Assembly (NCBI GenBank): GCA_020848735.1
Contig: JADLHO010000189.1
Coordinates: forward strand, 1 to 62,447
From: Planctomycetota bacterium
GTDB lineage: Bacteria; Planctomycetota; UBA1135; UBA2386
Direction: 5' to 3'
DNA length: 62,447 nt
A program made the position numbers and the translations under genes. Positions 19,176 through 31,155 of this stretch are shown piece after piece; the first letter of the stretch is position 1, and every line of letters starts with the position of its first letter. The notes below the pieces were generated by a model. The model worked only from the letters and a program-made list of their open reading frames with translations. It was not told the DNA's origin and did no database searches.

Positions 19176-19628
19176 TCATCGCATGGGGTGCACGGCGTCC
19201 CGATTCGAGCCGAGCGATCGCTCCAGCTCGCGCGCGAGGGCGACGGCGAAGGCCGCGGGCAGCGCACGCGGCGGTGCGACCCGCTGCGCCGGCGCCCAGA
19301 TCGGTGCCGGGAACCGCGAGTCGTCGCGCCAGCGCGGGATCACGTGCCAATGGAGATGCGGGACGACGTTGCCGAGGCTCGCGAGGTTGAGCTTGTCGGG
19401 GGAGAGCAGCGCGCGCAGGGCGGCTTCGGTGGCGGCGACGCCCTGCATCACGACGACGCGCTCGGCCGGCGCGAGATCGCTGAACTCCGCGACGTGCGCG
19501 TTCCAGATCACGCGGCAGAAGCCGGGCCATTCCGGTTCGTCGGCGAGCACGACGCGGAACGCGGGACCGCGCCAGAGGACGGTGCCGCCTTCGGCACTGC
19601 AGAGCGGACAGGTTGCGAGCGGTGACAT
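19176..19628 (-). CDS. HIT (histidine triad) family hydrolase
   Basis: 150 aa. The C-terminal half carries the histidine triad NVVPHLHWHVIPRW (HxHxH), the nucleotide-hydrolase signature, and upstream KLNLASLGN matches the family's conserved strand. An N-terminal CPLC pair may bind metal. Members hydrolyse dinucleoside polyphosphates or nucleotidyl conjugates (Ap4A or AMP-lysine type); the substrate here is not determinable. ATG at 19628. Its 5' end is divergent from the LysM gene, with 113 bp between them. Confidence 0.92.
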   Translation of the reverse strand: MSPLATCPLCSAEGGTVLWRGPAFRVVLADEPEWPGFCRVIWNAHVAEFSDLAPAERVVVMQGVAATEAALRALLSPDKLNLASLGNVVPHLHWHVIPRWRDDSRFPAPIWAPAQRVAPPRALPAAFAVALARELERSLGSNRDAVHPMR

Positions 19629-19741
19629 GGGTCGGCTTGCCGGGGGGGGCAATCGGACAGATTCGCCCGGCGCGTCCATTGACCCGCGAGCGCGCGCTCG
19701 CGATGGTCTCGGTCCTCGCTCACGGCGGAGAGCCGATTTCG

Positions 19742-20770
19742 ATGTACTACACGGTCGAGCCCGGTGATTCCCTGTGGCGCATCGCCCAGCGTCTCCTGCA
19801 CGACGGCAATCGCTGGCGCGAGATCGCGCGCGACAACCGGCTGAGCAATCCCGACCTGATCTTCGTCGGGCAGCAGCTCCTTGTGAACACGCACGGCGGT
19901 GCCGGCTTCGGCCAGGGCAGCCGCGACGGCGTGGCGCCGCTCGGCGATCCGCGACGCATCGCGTTGATCCCGGCCGCGAGCTATGTCTTCGTGCTCGCCG
20001 ACGAATGGGACCCCACGCGCGCGAAGGCCGTGAGGCGGGTGCTGGTGCATCCCAGGATGGCGGAGGAGGCCTCGCGCGCCGTCGGCAAGCCGCTGAAGGT
20101 CTTCCCCAATCCGGAGCGCTTCGGGTTCCGTGCGACGGCGCCGGACGGCACATTGCCGACCGGGCGGCATGCGATCGGAATGAAGCCGAGCCCGTACGTC
20201 TCGACCTCGAGGCTTCCGTTCGGCGCGACCCGCTTCAAGGGGACCCCGTTCTGGATCGACCTCGACAAGGCGAGGGCGGCGGGCGCCACGCTGCACGAGG
20301 CGAGCGAGATCCTCGCGGACCTCGAGCGCATCGGGGCCAAGGCCGCCACGCCGGAGGCTGCGGCGAAGGTCGCCGAGATCCGAGGGCTCGTCATCGCCGA
20401 CAAGGAGCTGCTGCTGAAGGGAGCGGTCCCGGCCGCGGCGGTGAAGGGTCCCGCTGCGATGGCGCTCACGCGCGGACTCCAGGGCGTGCAGGTCGTCGGC
20501 TTCGCGATGAGCGCGGTGAACCTCGCCAGCGCGACGGAGGAGTCGATCAGCACGTCGTCGAGCAAGCCGATCGCGGCGGAGCTCGTGCGACAGGTCGGCG
20601 GCTGGGGTTCGGCCTGGGCCGGCATGAAGCTCGGCGCGGCGTGCGGCGCGCTGGTCGGGATCGAGACCGGTCCGGGTGCGGTGGTCACCGCGGCCGCCGG
20701 GAGCGTCGTCGGCGGTGTCGCGGGCTACTTCGGCTTCGACTGGATCGCGGACCACATCGATCCGAATTGA
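19742..20770 (+). CDS. LysM-domain protein with glycine-rich hydrophobic C-terminus
   Basis: 342 aa. Residues 1-47 form a LysM module ([18 protein letters not shown] ... [14 protein letters not shown]), a fold that binds peptidoglycan or chitin-like glycans. The middle is polar; the last 70 residues are Gly/Ala-rich and hydrophobic ([21 protein letters not shown], then [20 protein letters not shown]), resembling glycine-zipper membrane-active segments. ATG at 19742 has GGAG about 11 nt upstream. ATG at 19703 would add 13 residues. There is no signal peptide, so LysM placement directly at the N-terminus resembles cytoplasmic or injected LysM proteins more than exported ones. Confidence 0.78.
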   Translation: MYYTVEPGDSLWRIAQRLLHDGNRWREIARDNRLSNPDLIFVGQQLLVNTHGGAGFGQGSRDGVAPLGDPRRIALIPAASYVFVLADEWDPTRAKAVRRVLVHPRMAEEASRAVGKPLKVFPNPERFGFRATAPDGTLPTGRHAIGMKPSPYVSTSRLPFGATRFKGTPFWIDLDKARAAGATLHEASEILADLERIGAKAATPEAAAKVAEIRGLVIADKELLLKGAVPAAAVKGPAAMALTRGLQGVQVVGFAMSAVNLASATEESISTSSSKPIAAELVRQVGGWGSAWAGMKLGAACGALVGIETGPGAVVTAAAGSVVGGVAGYFGFDWIADHIDPN

Positions 20771-20856
20771 GGGGGCACCCGTCGCGCGGGCAGCGCGCAT
20801 TGGCGTGCGCCGCGGCGCAGTGCGAGGATGCCGCGACCCCGGCCGCTGCCGCCACG

Positions 20857-22359
20857 ATGAAGTACGTGCTCGCCCTCGATCAGGGCACGACGAGTTCCCG
20901 CGCGATCCTCTTCGACCACGAGGGGAGCGTGCGCGGCGTCGCGCAGCGCGAGTTCACGCAGCACTTCCCCGCGCCCGGCCAGGTCGAGCACGATGCCGAC
21001 GAGATCTGGGCGACGCAGATCGGCTGCGTCCGAGAGGTGCTCGCGAGGACCGGAGCGCGCGCAGCCGATGTCGTCGCGATCGGCATCACGAACCAGCGCG
21101 AGACGGTCGTCGTCTGGGAGCGCGACACCGGTCGGCCGATCGCCCGGGCGATCGTGTGGCAGGACCGCCGCACCGCGGGGGAGTGCGCGGCGCTCGTCGA
21201 GCGTGGTCACGAGGCGTTCCTGCGCGAGCGCACGGGGCTCGTCGCCGATCCCTACTTCAGCGCGACGAAGCTCGCCTGGCTGCTCGACCACGTGGATGGT
21301 GCGCGTGCGCGTGCCGAGCGCGGGGAGCTCCTCGCCGGCACGATCGACACCTGGCTGCTCTGGAAGATCAGCGGCGGAGCCTGTCATGCGACCGAGGCCT
21401 CGAACGCCTCGCGCACGCTGCTCTTCGACCTCCGTGCGCTCGCGTGGAGCGACGAGCTCTGCGAGCTGTTCCGCGTGCCGCGTGCCCTCCTGCCCGCGCT
21501 CCTCGATTCGAGCGGCGTCTTCGCGCGCGTCGCCGACGGCCTGCCGCTGGCGGGCGTGCCGATCGCGGGCATCGCGGGCGATCAACAGGCCGCGCTCTTC
21601 GGTCAGGGTTGCCTCGAGGCCGGCCTCGCGAAGTGCACCTACGGCACGGGTTGCTTCCTGCTGGCGAACGTCGGCGAGACGGCGCCGGTCTCGCGGCATC
21701 GCCTGCTCGGAACGGTGGCGTGGCGCTACGGCGACCAGCTGCGCTATGCCCTCGAGGGCTCGGTCTTCGTCGGCGGAGCCGTGGTGCAATGGCTGCGCGA
21801 CGGCCTCGGACTCGTCACCCGGAGCGAAGACGTGGAGGCGCTCGCGCGCAGCGTGCAGGACAGCGAGGGCGTCGTGTTCGTGCCCGCCTTCACGGGTCTC
21901 GGCGCCCCGCACTGGGATCCGTATGCACGCGGCGCGGTCTTCGGGCTGACGCGCGGCACGGGCGCCGGCCACCTCGCCCGCGCGGCGCTCGAGAGCGTCG
22001 CGCTCCAGGTCGCCGACCTCGTGGACAGCGTCGAAGCGGACCTCGGCGCACCGCTGCGCGAACTCCGCGTCGACGGCGGTGCCGCGCGCAACGATCTGCT
22101 CATGCAGCTCCAGGCCGATCTGATCGGCCGTCCCGTCGTGCGCTCCGCGCTCACCGAGACCACTGCGTTCGGCGCCGCACGCCTCGCGGGGCTCGCCGTC
22201 GGCTTCTGGAAGTCGAACGAGCTCGCGCAGGCCCCGGCCGCGGTGCGGCGCTTCGAGCCAGGCCCCGAGGCGGCCGGCGCCATGCAGGCGCTGCGGACGC
22301 GCTGGCGCGAGGCGGTGCGACGCAGCCTGGGTTGGGCTCGCCCAGAGGTCGCGACGTGA
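20857..22359 (+). CDS. glpK: Glycerol kinase
   Basis: 500 aa FGGY-family kinase converting glycerol and ATP to sn-glycerol 3-phosphate in the cytoplasm. The hallmark N-terminus [18 protein letters not shown], the [10 protein letters not shown] segment, [10 protein letters not shown] and the C-terminal [13 protein letters not shown] are all present at family positions. ATG at 20857 gives the standard start. Its TGA overlaps the GTG of glpD, so the kinase and dehydrogenase are translationally coupled and form a complete aerobic glycerol route. No glycerol facilitator (glpF) lies next to it. Confidence 0.97.
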   Translation: MKYVLALDQGTTSSRAILFDHEGSVRGVAQREFTQHFPAPGQVEHDADEIWATQIGCVREVLARTGARAADVVAIGITNQRETVVVWERDTGRPIARAIVWQDRRTAGECAALVERGHEAFLRERTGLVADPYFSATKLAWLLDHVDGARARAERGELLAGTIDTWLLWKISGGACHATEASNASRTLLFDLRALAWSDELCELFRVPRALLPALLDSSGVFARVADGLPLAGVPIAGIAGDQQAALFGQGCLEAGLAKCTYGTGCFLLANVGETAPVSRHRLLGTVAWRYGDQLRYALEGSVFVGGAVVQWLRDGLGLVTRSEDVEALARSVQDSEGVVFVPAFTGLGAPHWDPYARGAVFGLTRGTGAGHLARAALESVALQVADLVDSVEADLGAPLRELRVDGGAARNDLLMQLQADLIGRPVVRSALTETTAFGAARLAGLAVGFWKSNELAQAPAAVRRFEPGPEAAGAMQALRTRWREAVRRSLGWARPEVAT

Positions 22360-23915
22360 AGCGCTCCGTGATCCGCGCGCGCCTCGCGGACGTGCCGCGC
22401 TTCGACCTGCTGGTGATCGGCGGTGGTGCGACGGGTGTCGGGATCGCGGTCGATGCGGCGTCGCGCGGTCACCGCGTGGCGCTCGTCGAGCAGGACGATT
22501 TCGGCAAGGGCACGTCGAGCCGCAGCACGAAGCTCGTGCACGGCGGCGTGCGCTACCTGCAGCAGGGCAACGTCGCCCTCGTGATGGAGGCGCTGCGCGA
22601 ACGCGGGCTGTTGCGCGCGAACGCCCCGCATCTCGTGCACGACCTCTCCTTCGTCGTGCCGAGCTATGCCTGGTGGGAAGGGCCGTTCTACGGCATCGGT
22701 CTGCGTCTCTACGACCTGCTGGCCCTGCGCTACGGCTTCGGCCGCTCCCATTCGCTCTCGCGCGAGGAGCTCCTCGCGGCGATCCCGACGCTCGAGCCCG
22801 CGGGCCTGCGCGGCGGCGTGCTCTACCACGACGGACAGTTCGACGACGCACGCCTCCTGATCGCGCTCGTGCGCACCGCACAGGCGCAGGGAGCCGTGCT
22901 GCTGAACCACGCCCGCGTCGTGCGCCTGCTCCGCGACGGCGCGGATTGCATCGCCGGTGCCGTGGTCCTCGACACGGAGGCCGGCGACGAGTTCGAGCTC
23001 CGTGCGCGCTGCACGATCAACGCGACCGGCGCGTTCGCCGACGGCGTGCGCCGTCTCGACGATCCGGATTCGCCGGCGCTGGTCGCACCGAGCCAGGGCA
23101 TCCACGTCGTGCTCGATCGGAGCTTCCTGCCCGGCGACCACGCGATCATGGTCCCGCGCACGAGCGACGGTCGCGTGCTCTTCGCGATCCCCGGGCACGG
23201 CCGCACGCTCGTGGGCACGACCGACACGCCGGTGCCCAGCGCCGAGCTCGAGCCGCGCGCGTTCGACGAGGAGCTGGAGTTCGTGCTGGGGACGGCATCG
23301 CGTTACCTCGCTCGCGATCCGACGCGTGCCGACGTGCTGAGCGTGTTCGCCGGCATCCGTCCGCTCGCGAGCGGCGATGGCGGCGGCGACACCGCCGCGC
23401 TCTCGCGCGACCACAGCATCCATGTCTCGCGGCGAGGGCTGCTGACGATCGTCGGCGGCAAGTGGACGACGTACCGCAAGATGGCCGAGGACGTCGTCGA
23501 TCACGCCGTGCTGCTCGCGGACCTGCCCGAGCGCGCGTGTGTCACGCGCACGCTCCGCGTGCACGGCTGGCACGAACGACCGGGCGAGCTCGGCGAGCTC
23601 GCCGATTGGGGCAGCGATGCCGCGGCGATCCTCGAGCTGGAGCGCGGCGACCCGTCACTCGCCAGGCAGCTCTCGGCACGTCTGCCGTACCGGGCCTCAC
23701 AGGCCGTGTTCGCCGTCCGCGAGGAATGCGCACGTACCGTGGAAGACGTCTTGGCCCGGCGACTCCGCGCCCTCTTCCTCGATGCGCGCGCCGCCGCCGA
23801 CTGCGCGCCGGCCGTCGCGACCCTGCTCGCAGAGGAGCTCGGACGGGATGCGGATTGGATCGCGTCCCAGGTGGCGGCGTTCCGCGCGCTGGCCGCCGGC
23901 TATGGGATCGCGTGA
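22356..23915 (+). CDS. glpD: Aerobic glycerol-3-phosphate dehydrogenase
   Basis: 519-aa FAD enzyme of the inner membrane that oxidises sn-glycerol 3-phosphate to dihydroxyacetone phosphate and feeds electrons to quinone. The FAD fingerprint [19 protein letters not shown] is at about 20-38, followed by [20 protein letters not shown] and, further on, VGTTDTP and [13 protein letters not shown], all standard for GlpD/GlpA. The start is GTG at 22356, overlapping glpK by 4 nt. Length is normal and no frame break is seen. Downstream, 155 bp without a gene lead to the DUF1579-like gene. Confidence 0.97.
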   Translation: MKRSVIRARLADVPRFDLLVIGGGATGVGIAVDAASRGHRVALVEQDDFGKGTSSRSTKLVHGGVRYLQQGNVALVMEALRERGLLRANAPHLVHDLSFVVPSYAWWEGPFYGIGLRLYDLLALRYGFGRSHSLSREELLAAIPTLEPAGLRGGVLYHDGQFDDARLLIALVRTAQAQGAVLLNHARVVRLLRDGADCIAGAVVLDTEAGDEFELRARCTINATGAFADGVRRLDDPDSPALVAPSQGIHVVLDRSFLPGDHAIMVPRTSDGRVLFAIPGHGRTLVGTTDTPVPSAELEPRAFDEELEFVLGTASRYLARDPTRADVLSVFAGIRPLASGDGGGDTAALSRDHSIHVSRRGLLTIVGGKWTTYRKMAEDVVDHAVLLADLPERACVTRTLRVHGWHERPGELGELADWGSDAAAILELERGDPSLARQLSARLPYRASQAVFAVREECARTVEDVLARRLRALFLDARAAADCAPAVATLLAEELGRDADWIASQVAAFRALAAGYGIA

Positions 23916-23972
23916 ATCCGACCTGTCGGGCGATTTGCCAGGATCCGCGCGGCGTCCCCGGCCGCTGAAAGC

Positions 23973-24000
23973 TTGGCGCGCCCCACGGTGGATGTAGACT
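23973..24000 (+). promoter_or_regulatory. Candidate sigma-70-type promoter
   Basis: TTGGCG (23973-23978) and TAGACT (23995-24000) are separated by 16 bp, upstream of the DUF1579-like gene at 24071. Each hexamer matches the consensus at four of six positions. It is a match by eye only. Confidence 0.35.
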
Positions 24001-24070
24001 CGCCGCCCCCTCGGGCCAAGGCAGACATCCGTTACCCAACGGCCCGTTCCCCCCAACACGTGTGATCGTC

Positions 24071-25132
24071 ATGCGCATGCATCGTTCCGAGTCGCTCCTC
24101 ATCTCCGTCCTCTCCATCGCCCTCGCCGGTGTCGGCGCCGCGCAGGAGATGATGGAACCGAAGCCGCACGCCGAGATGGCGAAGTTCGACGCGCTGATCG
24201 GCGCGTGGGAGGGCGAGGGCGTCTACCGCGAGGACGCCGCTGGCCAGCCGATGCCGTGGAAGGCCGTGATGGTCTACTCGCGCATCCTCTCGGGCTTCGC
24301 CGTGCAGGAGGACCTCGTGATCGACGTCGGCGCACCGACGAAGCTCACGATGCGCAACGTCTACGGGATCGACCAGGGCAGCGGGGACTCGCTCGCGCTG
24401 GGGCTCTCGAACCAGGGCCAGGCCTCGCTGATGGACTGGGCCTTCCCGAGTGCCGACAAGTTCATCGTCTTCGGCGCCGACCGCACGCAGATGGGCATCG
24501 CCGTCGGCCGTACGGTCCTCTCGATCGGCAAGGACGGCCTCACGATGGCCCACGAGGGTTGCCGCGACGCGGGCAAGTACTTCACGGAGGTCGAGGGCAA
24601 GTTCAAGCGCATGGCCTCGGCGCCCGAGCTCGGTGAACACCCGGCCTTCGTCGGCACGGAGGTCAGCGCCGAGATGAAGGCGATGATGCCGATGGGCGGC
24701 AAGTGGAACGTCGCGGGCACGATGGTCATGGCGCCGGGCATGGACGCCATGCCGATCAAGGGCACCGAGACCTCGGTCGCGCTCTTCGGCGGCCACGCCG
24801 TGTTCTCCTCGACGGTCGGCGACGGGCCGGACGGCAAGCCCGCCTACTTCGGCCACACCTACACCGTCTGGAACCCGGTCCGGAAGCGCTACGACGTGAT
24901 CGGCTTCGACACGATGGGGATGGTGATGCGCCAGACCGGCCTCTGGGCCGAGCCGGGCAAGACCTTCGTCGTCACGGGCATCTCGCTCTGGATGGGCACG
25001 CTGAACGCGCAGAGCGCGACCATGCACCTGAACGAGCACGGCATCGAGCGCGTCGTGGCGCACGCCCTCGCCAATGGCCAGCCGTCCTACGAGTGCTTCA
25101 ACGCGAAGTACGTGAAGGCCAACGGGAACTGA
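24071..25132 (+). CDS. Secreted protein with two DUF1579-like domains
   Basis: 353 aa. A Sec signal peptide (SVLSIALAGVGAAQ) precedes two similar halves. The first begins AEMAKFDALIGAWEGEGVY and the second MMPMGGKWNVAGTMVM; both follow the DUF1579 pattern of a short helix then a G-W-x-G strand and a series of strands, with YDVIGFDTMG as in that family. Methionine is unusually frequent in the N-terminal and linker regions (EMMEPKPHAEM, MKAMMPMGGK). Function is unknown for the family. ATG at 24071; the GTG at 24062 and the ATG at 24077 are possible alternatives. Confidence 0.78.
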   Translation: MRMHRSESLLISVLSIALAGVGAAQEMMEPKPHAEMAKFDALIGAWEGEGVYREDAAGQPMPWKAVMVYSRILSGFAVQEDLVIDVGAPTKLTMRNVYGIDQGSGDSLALGLSNQGQASLMDWAFPSADKFIVFGADRTQMGIAVGRTVLSIGKDGLTMAHEGCRDAGKYFTEVEGKFKRMASAPELGEHPAFVGTEVSAEMKAMMPMGGKWNVAGTMVMAPGMDAMPIKGTETSVALFGGHAVFSSTVGDGPDGKPAYFGHTYTVWNPVRKRYDVIGFDTMGMVMRQTGLWAEPGKTFVVTGISLWMGTLNAQSATMHLNEHGIERVVAHALANGQPSYECFNAKYVKANGN

Positions 25133-25150
25133 CCCATCAGGCGAAGCCGG

Positions 25151-26593
25151 TCAGGAGGAGCCGAGGCTGCGCACGAGCGCTTCCACGAAGCGATCGAGCG
25201 CGGCCTTGGCGTCGTCGGTGCTGCACGTGAAGTCGTTGAGCAGCACGACGAAGACGAGCGGGGGCGCGTCGTCCTGCGCGCGCAGGACGTAGCCGGAGAG
25301 GGCCGTGACCGCCGAGATGTTGCCGGTCTTCGCGACCACGCGACGCTCGGCCGGGCCGCCGCGGAAGCGCGAGGCCAGGGTGCCGTCGACGCCCGCGATC
25401 GGCAGCGTGCGCACGAAGTCCGCGCGCAACTCGCTGCGCCAGATGCCGGTGAGCAACTCGCCGAGCTGCCGGGGACGCACGAGGTTCAGGCGCGAAAGGC
25501 CCGAGCCGTCGGCGATCCGCATGCCGCGCGGATCCACGCCGAAGCGCTTCAGCACCTCCTTCGCGTGGGCCGCGGCCGCCCGCATCCCGCGGTCACCCGG
25601 CGCCGCGGCGCGGATGACCTGCTCGGCGTAGAGGTTCTGGCTGACCTTGCCGAGCGTCACGAGGATCTCACGCAGGGGCGGGGATTCGTGGACGGCGAGG
25701 ATCGTCTCGTCGCCGTAGCGCTCCGGGCGCTCCGGCTGCAGGTCGCGGTCGAGCGCGCGACCCTCGACCTCGATGCCCTGCGCGCGGAGGACCTCGCGGA
25801 GCACGACGGCCGCGACGGCGGTCGGGTTCGAGACCGAGAGCCGCTCCGACCACGGCCGCGCGTCCGCGGCGAGCCGCCCGCCGATGCGCAGGCGGTTGCT
25901 CGCGCGTTCGCGCCGCGCGAAGGGGCTGACCTGGTCCTTCGCGTCGACGCAGAGGGCCTCGACCAACGTCTCGAAGCACTCACTGGGAGGACTGAGCACG
26001 ACGCGCGGCGCGGAGCCGGGGGCCGAGGGCAGGAGGGTGATCCGCACGCAGTTCTCGGCGAAGCAGAGGCCGCTCGTCTCCGCGGCGTAGTCCTCGCCCT
26101 CGTAGTTCCAGGACCAGCCGTCGCCCATCACCTCGTCGGGCTGGCAGTCGTCGTCGCCGAGCACGTTGCCGCGCACGCGCCGCAGTCCGTGGTCGCGCAC
26201 CGCCGACTCGACGAGGCGCACGAGCACGGCGCGCGGGTCGTCGCCCTCCTGGCGGGCGCCGAAGCTCGGATCACCGCTGCCGACGAGCACGAGGTCACCG
26301 TCGAGCACTCCGTCGCGCAGCGGACCCGTCGCCACCAGTGTCGTGCGGAAGCGGAACTCGGCGCCGAGAGTGGCGAGCGCGACCGCGGTGCTCACGAGCT
26401 TCAGGTTCGATGCGGTCATGAAGCCGCGGTCGCTGTCGTGCTCCGCGACGACCCGTTCGTCGGCGAGATCGCGGACGAACACTCCGACGCGCGCGCCCTC
26501 GAGAGCGGGATCCGAGCGCAGGGTCGCGAGCGCCGCGGCCGGGTCCTGCGGCAGGCACGAGGCGAGGGAGACGACGAGAGCTGGTACGAACAC
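25151..26593 (-). CDS. dacB: D-alanyl-D-alanine carboxypeptidase/endopeptidase (PBP4 type), lipoprotein
   Basis: 480 aa serine peptidase of family S13 acting on peptidoglycan stem peptides in the periplasm. All three active-site motifs are visible: SNLK (Ser62, Lys65), SQN (318-320) and KTG (422-424). The large insert domain between the first two motifs that is typical of PBP4 is present. The start is GTG at 26593, giving a short signal with lipobox LASC (Cys13), so the enzyme is probably membrane-anchored. It is divergent from the regulator gene, with 209 bp between. Confidence 0.92.
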   Translation of the reverse strand: MFVPALVVSLASCLPQDPAAALATLRSDPALEGARVGVFVRDLADERVVAEHDSDRGFMTASNLKLVSTAVALATLGAEFRFRTTLVATGPLRDGVLDGDLVLVGSGDPSFGARQEGDDPRAVLVRLVESAVRDHGLRRVRGNVLGDDDCQPDEVMGDGWSWNYEGEDYAAETSGLCFAENCVRITLLPSAPGSAPRVVLSPPSECFETLVEALCVDAKDQVSPFARRERASNRLRIGGRLAADARPWSERLSVSNPTAVAAVVLREVLRAQGIEVEGRALDRDLQPERPERYGDETILAVHESPPLREILVTLGKVSQNLYAEQVIRAAAPGDRGMRAAAAHAKEVLKRFGVDPRGMRIADGSGLSRLNLVRPRQLGELLTGIWRSELRADFVRTLPIAGVDGTLASRFRGGPAERRVVAKTGNISAVTALSGYVLRAQDDAPPLVFVVLLNDFTCSTDDAKAALDRFVEALVRSLGSS

Positions 26594-26705
26594 GACGCGG
26601 TTCCTGGACTGGGGCGATCGGATCCCACGCACGTGGCGGCGATCCGCCGCGGCGGTGTCGACGTCGACGGCAGGGCAGAGGGACGGCGTCGATTTTCGCG
26701 AACTG

Positions 26706-26737
26706 GCCGAAAGTCGGACACGGTGCGTTGCCGAAAG
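26706..26737. repeat. Direct repeat GCCGAAAG, 24 bp apart
   Basis: GCCGAAAG at 26706-26713 and 26730-26737 lie in the dacB/regulator intergenic region, 66 bp before the regulator start. The perfect 12-bp palindrome GTCGACGTCGAC (26657-26668) lies in the same gap. They could be regulator binding sites, but such words are not rare in GC-rich DNA. Confidence 0.5.
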
Positions 26738-26802
26738 AGACGGTGGCAAGGCTGCGCCGCCGCCGTCTCTCGGGACGGGACGCGGCGCGAAGGCGAATCC
26801 CC

Positions 26803-28236
<1,434 letters not shown>

Positions 28237-28369
28237 TTCGCGACGCCCGTCCGGCCGGAGGCTCCGCGCGACTCGTCGCGTCGAGCTTTCGCTGACGGCG
28301 CTCGCGTGCCGAAGAGGGAGACACGACAGGGTGTCGGATCCGGAGTGATCCGCACCCCGGAGGTGTTCG

Positions 28370-29572
28370 GTGACGGAGAAGATCGAGCTCGGCGACAACC
28401 CCTTCGGTGCGTTCGTCGGCACGAGTGCCGACGCATCGGCGGAGCCCAAGCAAGACGTGCTGTCCGAGCTCATGCAGCTCGGCGACACCGCGTCGTCGAC
28501 ACCGACCGCGCCGCCGCCTCCGAAGGTGGAACCCGCGGCGAAGGCCCGTCCGGTCGCCATGGAGCCGCTGCGCTTCGATGCGCCGCGGCCGTCGTCGGCG
28601 CCCGCGGTGGGCGAGTCCCACGAGCAGGTCGAGCTCGATCGCGCGGAGCTCGAGCAGCTCGCGCGCGAGTCGCTGCGCGCGCCGGGCTTCGCCGCCGAAG
28701 CGGCGACCGCACCGGTGTCCGAACCCGAGGCGCCACCGCGCGTCACGCCGGCGCCGAGCGAGCCCGCCGCGACGATCCGTCCGGTCGAGACCGCGACGCC
28801 GAGCGCGGCACCCGAGGCGGTCGCCGTGCGCGAGGCGGCGCTCCCCGGAGTGCGGCCGCCGGAGCCGATCGATCAGCGGAAGCTGTGGCTGCTGCGCATC
28901 CTGCTCGCGAGCAACCTCGCGATGATGCTCGTGATGCTGCTCCTGCCGCATCCGATGGAGACGCGTTCGGAGTACGTGCCGCCGGGTCCGTCGAGTTCGG
29001 CCGAGGAGGGTGTGCCGCGCGTCGTCCGTTCGTCGGGCAACCCCGGACCAGCCGCCGCGCGCAACCAGCCCGAGCCCTTCGTGCAGGCGCCGCGCCCGCA
29101 GACGTTGGGCATGCCGAACGACCCGCAGTACGAGCGTGCGTTGCTGCAGGCGCTCGAGGGCGACTTCGCCGGGGCGAGCGCCTCGCTGCGCGCCTTCCTC
29201 GCCGCTCACCCGGGACTCGACCCCGCACTGGAGCGGCTCGTGCACGCGCATCTCGCGTATTACCTGCGCAAGTCGGGCGAGGTGTCGGGTGCGATCGAGC
29301 ACGAGACGAAGGCCCGCCAGATGAGCGGCCGCGCCTTCCTCCCTGAGGAGCTGCTGCGGACGGCGCGTGAGGCCGAACTCCGCGGCGATGGCGACGGCAT
29401 GCGCCGCGCCTACGCCCAGTTCCTCCTGCAGGAGGAGCAGTTGCCGCCCGCGCTGCGCGCGTTGCTCCAGGAGGCCTACCTCAAGCTCGGCGACGCCTAC
29501 CGCGTGGAGGCCGAGCGTGCCGAACGCGGTGCGGCGACGAAGCCCGAGACGGAGCGAGGAGCTCGACGGTGA
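28370..29572 (+). CDS. Membrane-anchored protein with Pro/Ala-rich region and TPR-like C-terminus
   Basis: 400 aa: a long cytoplasmic Pro/Ala/Glu-rich low-complexity region (1-165), one membrane helix (about 173-192, LLRILLASNLAMMLVMLLL), then a periplasmic helical part (about 245-385) with TPR-like helix pairs (ERALLQALEGDFAGASASLRAFLAAH). GTG at 28370 has GGAGG 7 nt upstream. Its stop overlaps the next gene's GTG. It is first of three coupled envelope genes that follow the NtrC-type regulator by 133 bp. Function is unknown. Confidence 0.8.
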   Translation: MTEKIELGDNPFGAFVGTSADASAEPKQDVLSELMQLGDTASSTPTAPPPPKVEPAAKARPVAMEPLRFDAPRPSSAPAVGESHEQVELDRAELEQLARESLRAPGFAAEAATAPVSEPEAPPRVTPAPSEPAATIRPVETATPSAAPEAVAVREAALPGVRPPEPIDQRKLWLLRILLASNLAMMLVMLLLPHPMETRSEYVPPGPSSSAEEGVPRVVRSSGNPGPAAARNQPEPFVQAPRPQTLGMPNDPQYERALLQALEGDFAGASASLRAFLAAHPGLDPALERLVHAHLAYYLRKSGEVSGAIEHETKARQMSGRAFLPEELLRTAREAELRGDGDGMRRAYAQFLLQEEQLPPALRALLQEAYLKLGDAYRVEAERAERGAATKPETERGARR

Positions 29573-31155
29573 AGCTCGGAGTCCTGTTCGCCGTCGCCAT
29601 CCTGCACGGGGCCGTGTCGGTCCCGTCGGATCCGCTCTTCACCGTGCACGACGACGGCAAGTCGCGCACGGTGTCCGCGAATCGCGCCGCCGTGCCCGGC
29701 GACATCGCGATGCGGGAGCTGGCGCGCGAGATGGGCTGGACCCTGCGCTACCACGCGACGGCCTTCGAGAAGCACCTGGCCGACTCGGTCATCGACCTCT
29801 CGTTCGCGGCGCGTGGTCCACGCACCGTGGCGAACCTGATCGCCGTCGCCGCAGGCACCGACGTGGTGTTCGTCGATCGCGAGGTCGATGGGCGCACGGC
29901 CACCGAGCTGATCGTGGTCGCGGTGCCGGACCCGTCGGCCGAGGAAGGCCGGCGTCGTCTGCGGGAGTGGGCGATCGAGTGGTACCGCACCTTCCTCGAC
30001 GAAGACACCCGCGGTGGGAGCGAGCGCCTGGCGGAGGCGCTGCGCGTGCGCATGCAGCTCTCCGATCTGCTGCGGAAGCAGGGCTCGCTCGTCGAGGCGG
30101 CCAGCATCCTCGAGAAGCTCTACGAGATCGCACCGGAGCACGACTACGTGCCGGCGGCGTTGCTGCGCATGGCGCAGTGCTGGTTCGAGGCGGGGCCCGA
30201 GACCTGGCCGGACGCCGAGCGACGTGCGCGCGACCTCACGCGTCTGCACCCCGCACGGCCCGAGGCCGCACAGGGCACGATCCTGCTCGGTCGCATCCTG
30301 CTGGCGGAGGGTCGCTGGTCGGAGTGCGTCGCGACGCTCGAACGCCACACGCTCACGCTCGCGGGTGCGCCGGAGATCGTCGATCTCTACCTGCTGATGG
30401 GCACGGCGCAGTTCCGTCTGCTCGATCCCGACGCCGTGCTGCGCACGCTCTCGACGCTCGAGGACGGACGCAAACCCGAGCAGTTCGCCGCGGAGCAACG
30501 CGCGGACTGGCTGTTCCTGCGCGGCTATGCGGCCGCGGAACGAGGCGACGGCAAGCGCGCCGCGCGCATGCTCGAGCAGTTCATCGCCGCGACGCCCGAG
30601 AAGGACGAACGCCGCGCCATCGCCTTCGTGCTCCTCGCGAAGGCCTACCTCGTGGAGCAGCGCTACCTGCAGGCGCGGGCGTCGGCGCTCGCCGCGCGAC
30701 GCGACCGCGCCCTGCTCGATCGGACCTGGAGCCGTGCGTCGAGCGAGGTCTGGGCCTCGACGGCCTCGGCGCTCGGCGAGGAGGATCGCGCGCTGCTCGA
30801 ACTCGAGGTCGAGGTGCGCCACGAGCCGGATGCCGATCCGGAGCTCGTGCTGTTCCTCGCGAACCTGCTGCGCGAGCACGGGCGACACCAGCGCGCGCTC
30901 GGCATGCTCACGAAGATCGAGGCGCGCGGGGACGACTTCGGCGATCGCGGCCGACTCATGCGCGTCGAGACACTGTTCGAGCAGTCGGTCGCGGGCGGGA
31001 CCTTGCCGCGCTTCCCCGCGGCGGCGATCGAGATCGCGCCGACGATCGTGGATCCCGTGCGCCAGCGGCGCGTCGCGGAGCTCGTCGGCATCGTCTACGA
31101 GCGTCTCGGCCAGACCGAGAAGGCCGCGGACGCCTTCCGCGGTGTGCTGCGATGA
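29569..31155 (+). CDS. Secreted TPR-repeat protein
   Basis: 528 aa. A short signal-like N-terminus (LGVLFAVAILHGAVSV) is followed by a small alpha/beta domain (about 20-120), possibly secretin/STN-like (MRELAREMGWTLRYHATAFEKHLADS, then ARGPRTVANLIAVAAG), and then many helical TPR-type repeats (about 130-525), for example ILEKLYEIAPEHDYVPAAL. Such an STN-TPR order suggests an envelope scaffold or secretion-associated protein, but this is inference. GTG at 29569 overlaps the upstream stop, and its own TGA overlaps the next ATG (ATGA). Confidence 0.8.
   Translation: MKLGVLFAVAILHGAVSVPSDPLFTVHDDGKSRTVSANRAAVPGDIAMRELAREMGWTLRYHATAFEKHLADSVIDLSFAARGPRTVANLIAVAAGTDVVFVDREVDGRTATELIVVAVPDPSAEEGRRRLREWAIEWYRTFLDEDTRGGSERLAEALRVRMQLSDLLRKQGSLVEAASILEKLYEIAPEHDYVPAALLRMAQCWFEAGPETWPDAERRARDLTRLHPARPEAAQGTILLGRILLAEGRWSECVATLERHTLTLAGAPEIVDLYLLMGTAQFRLLDPDAVLRTLSTLEDGRKPEQFAAEQRADWLFLRGYAAAERGDGKRAARMLEQFIAATPEKDERRAIAFVLLAKAYLVEQRYLQARASALAARRDRALLDRTWSRASSEVWASTASALGEEDRALLELEVEVRHEPDADPELVLFLANLLREHGRHQRALGMLTKIEARGDDFGDRGRLMRVETLFEQSVAGGTLPRFPAAAIEIAPTIVDPVRQRRVAELVGIVYERLGQTEKAADAFRGVLR

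Noticed and set aside
20725..22881. 718-codon frame opposite glpK and glpD
   Set aside because: Shadow of the well-matched glycerol genes.
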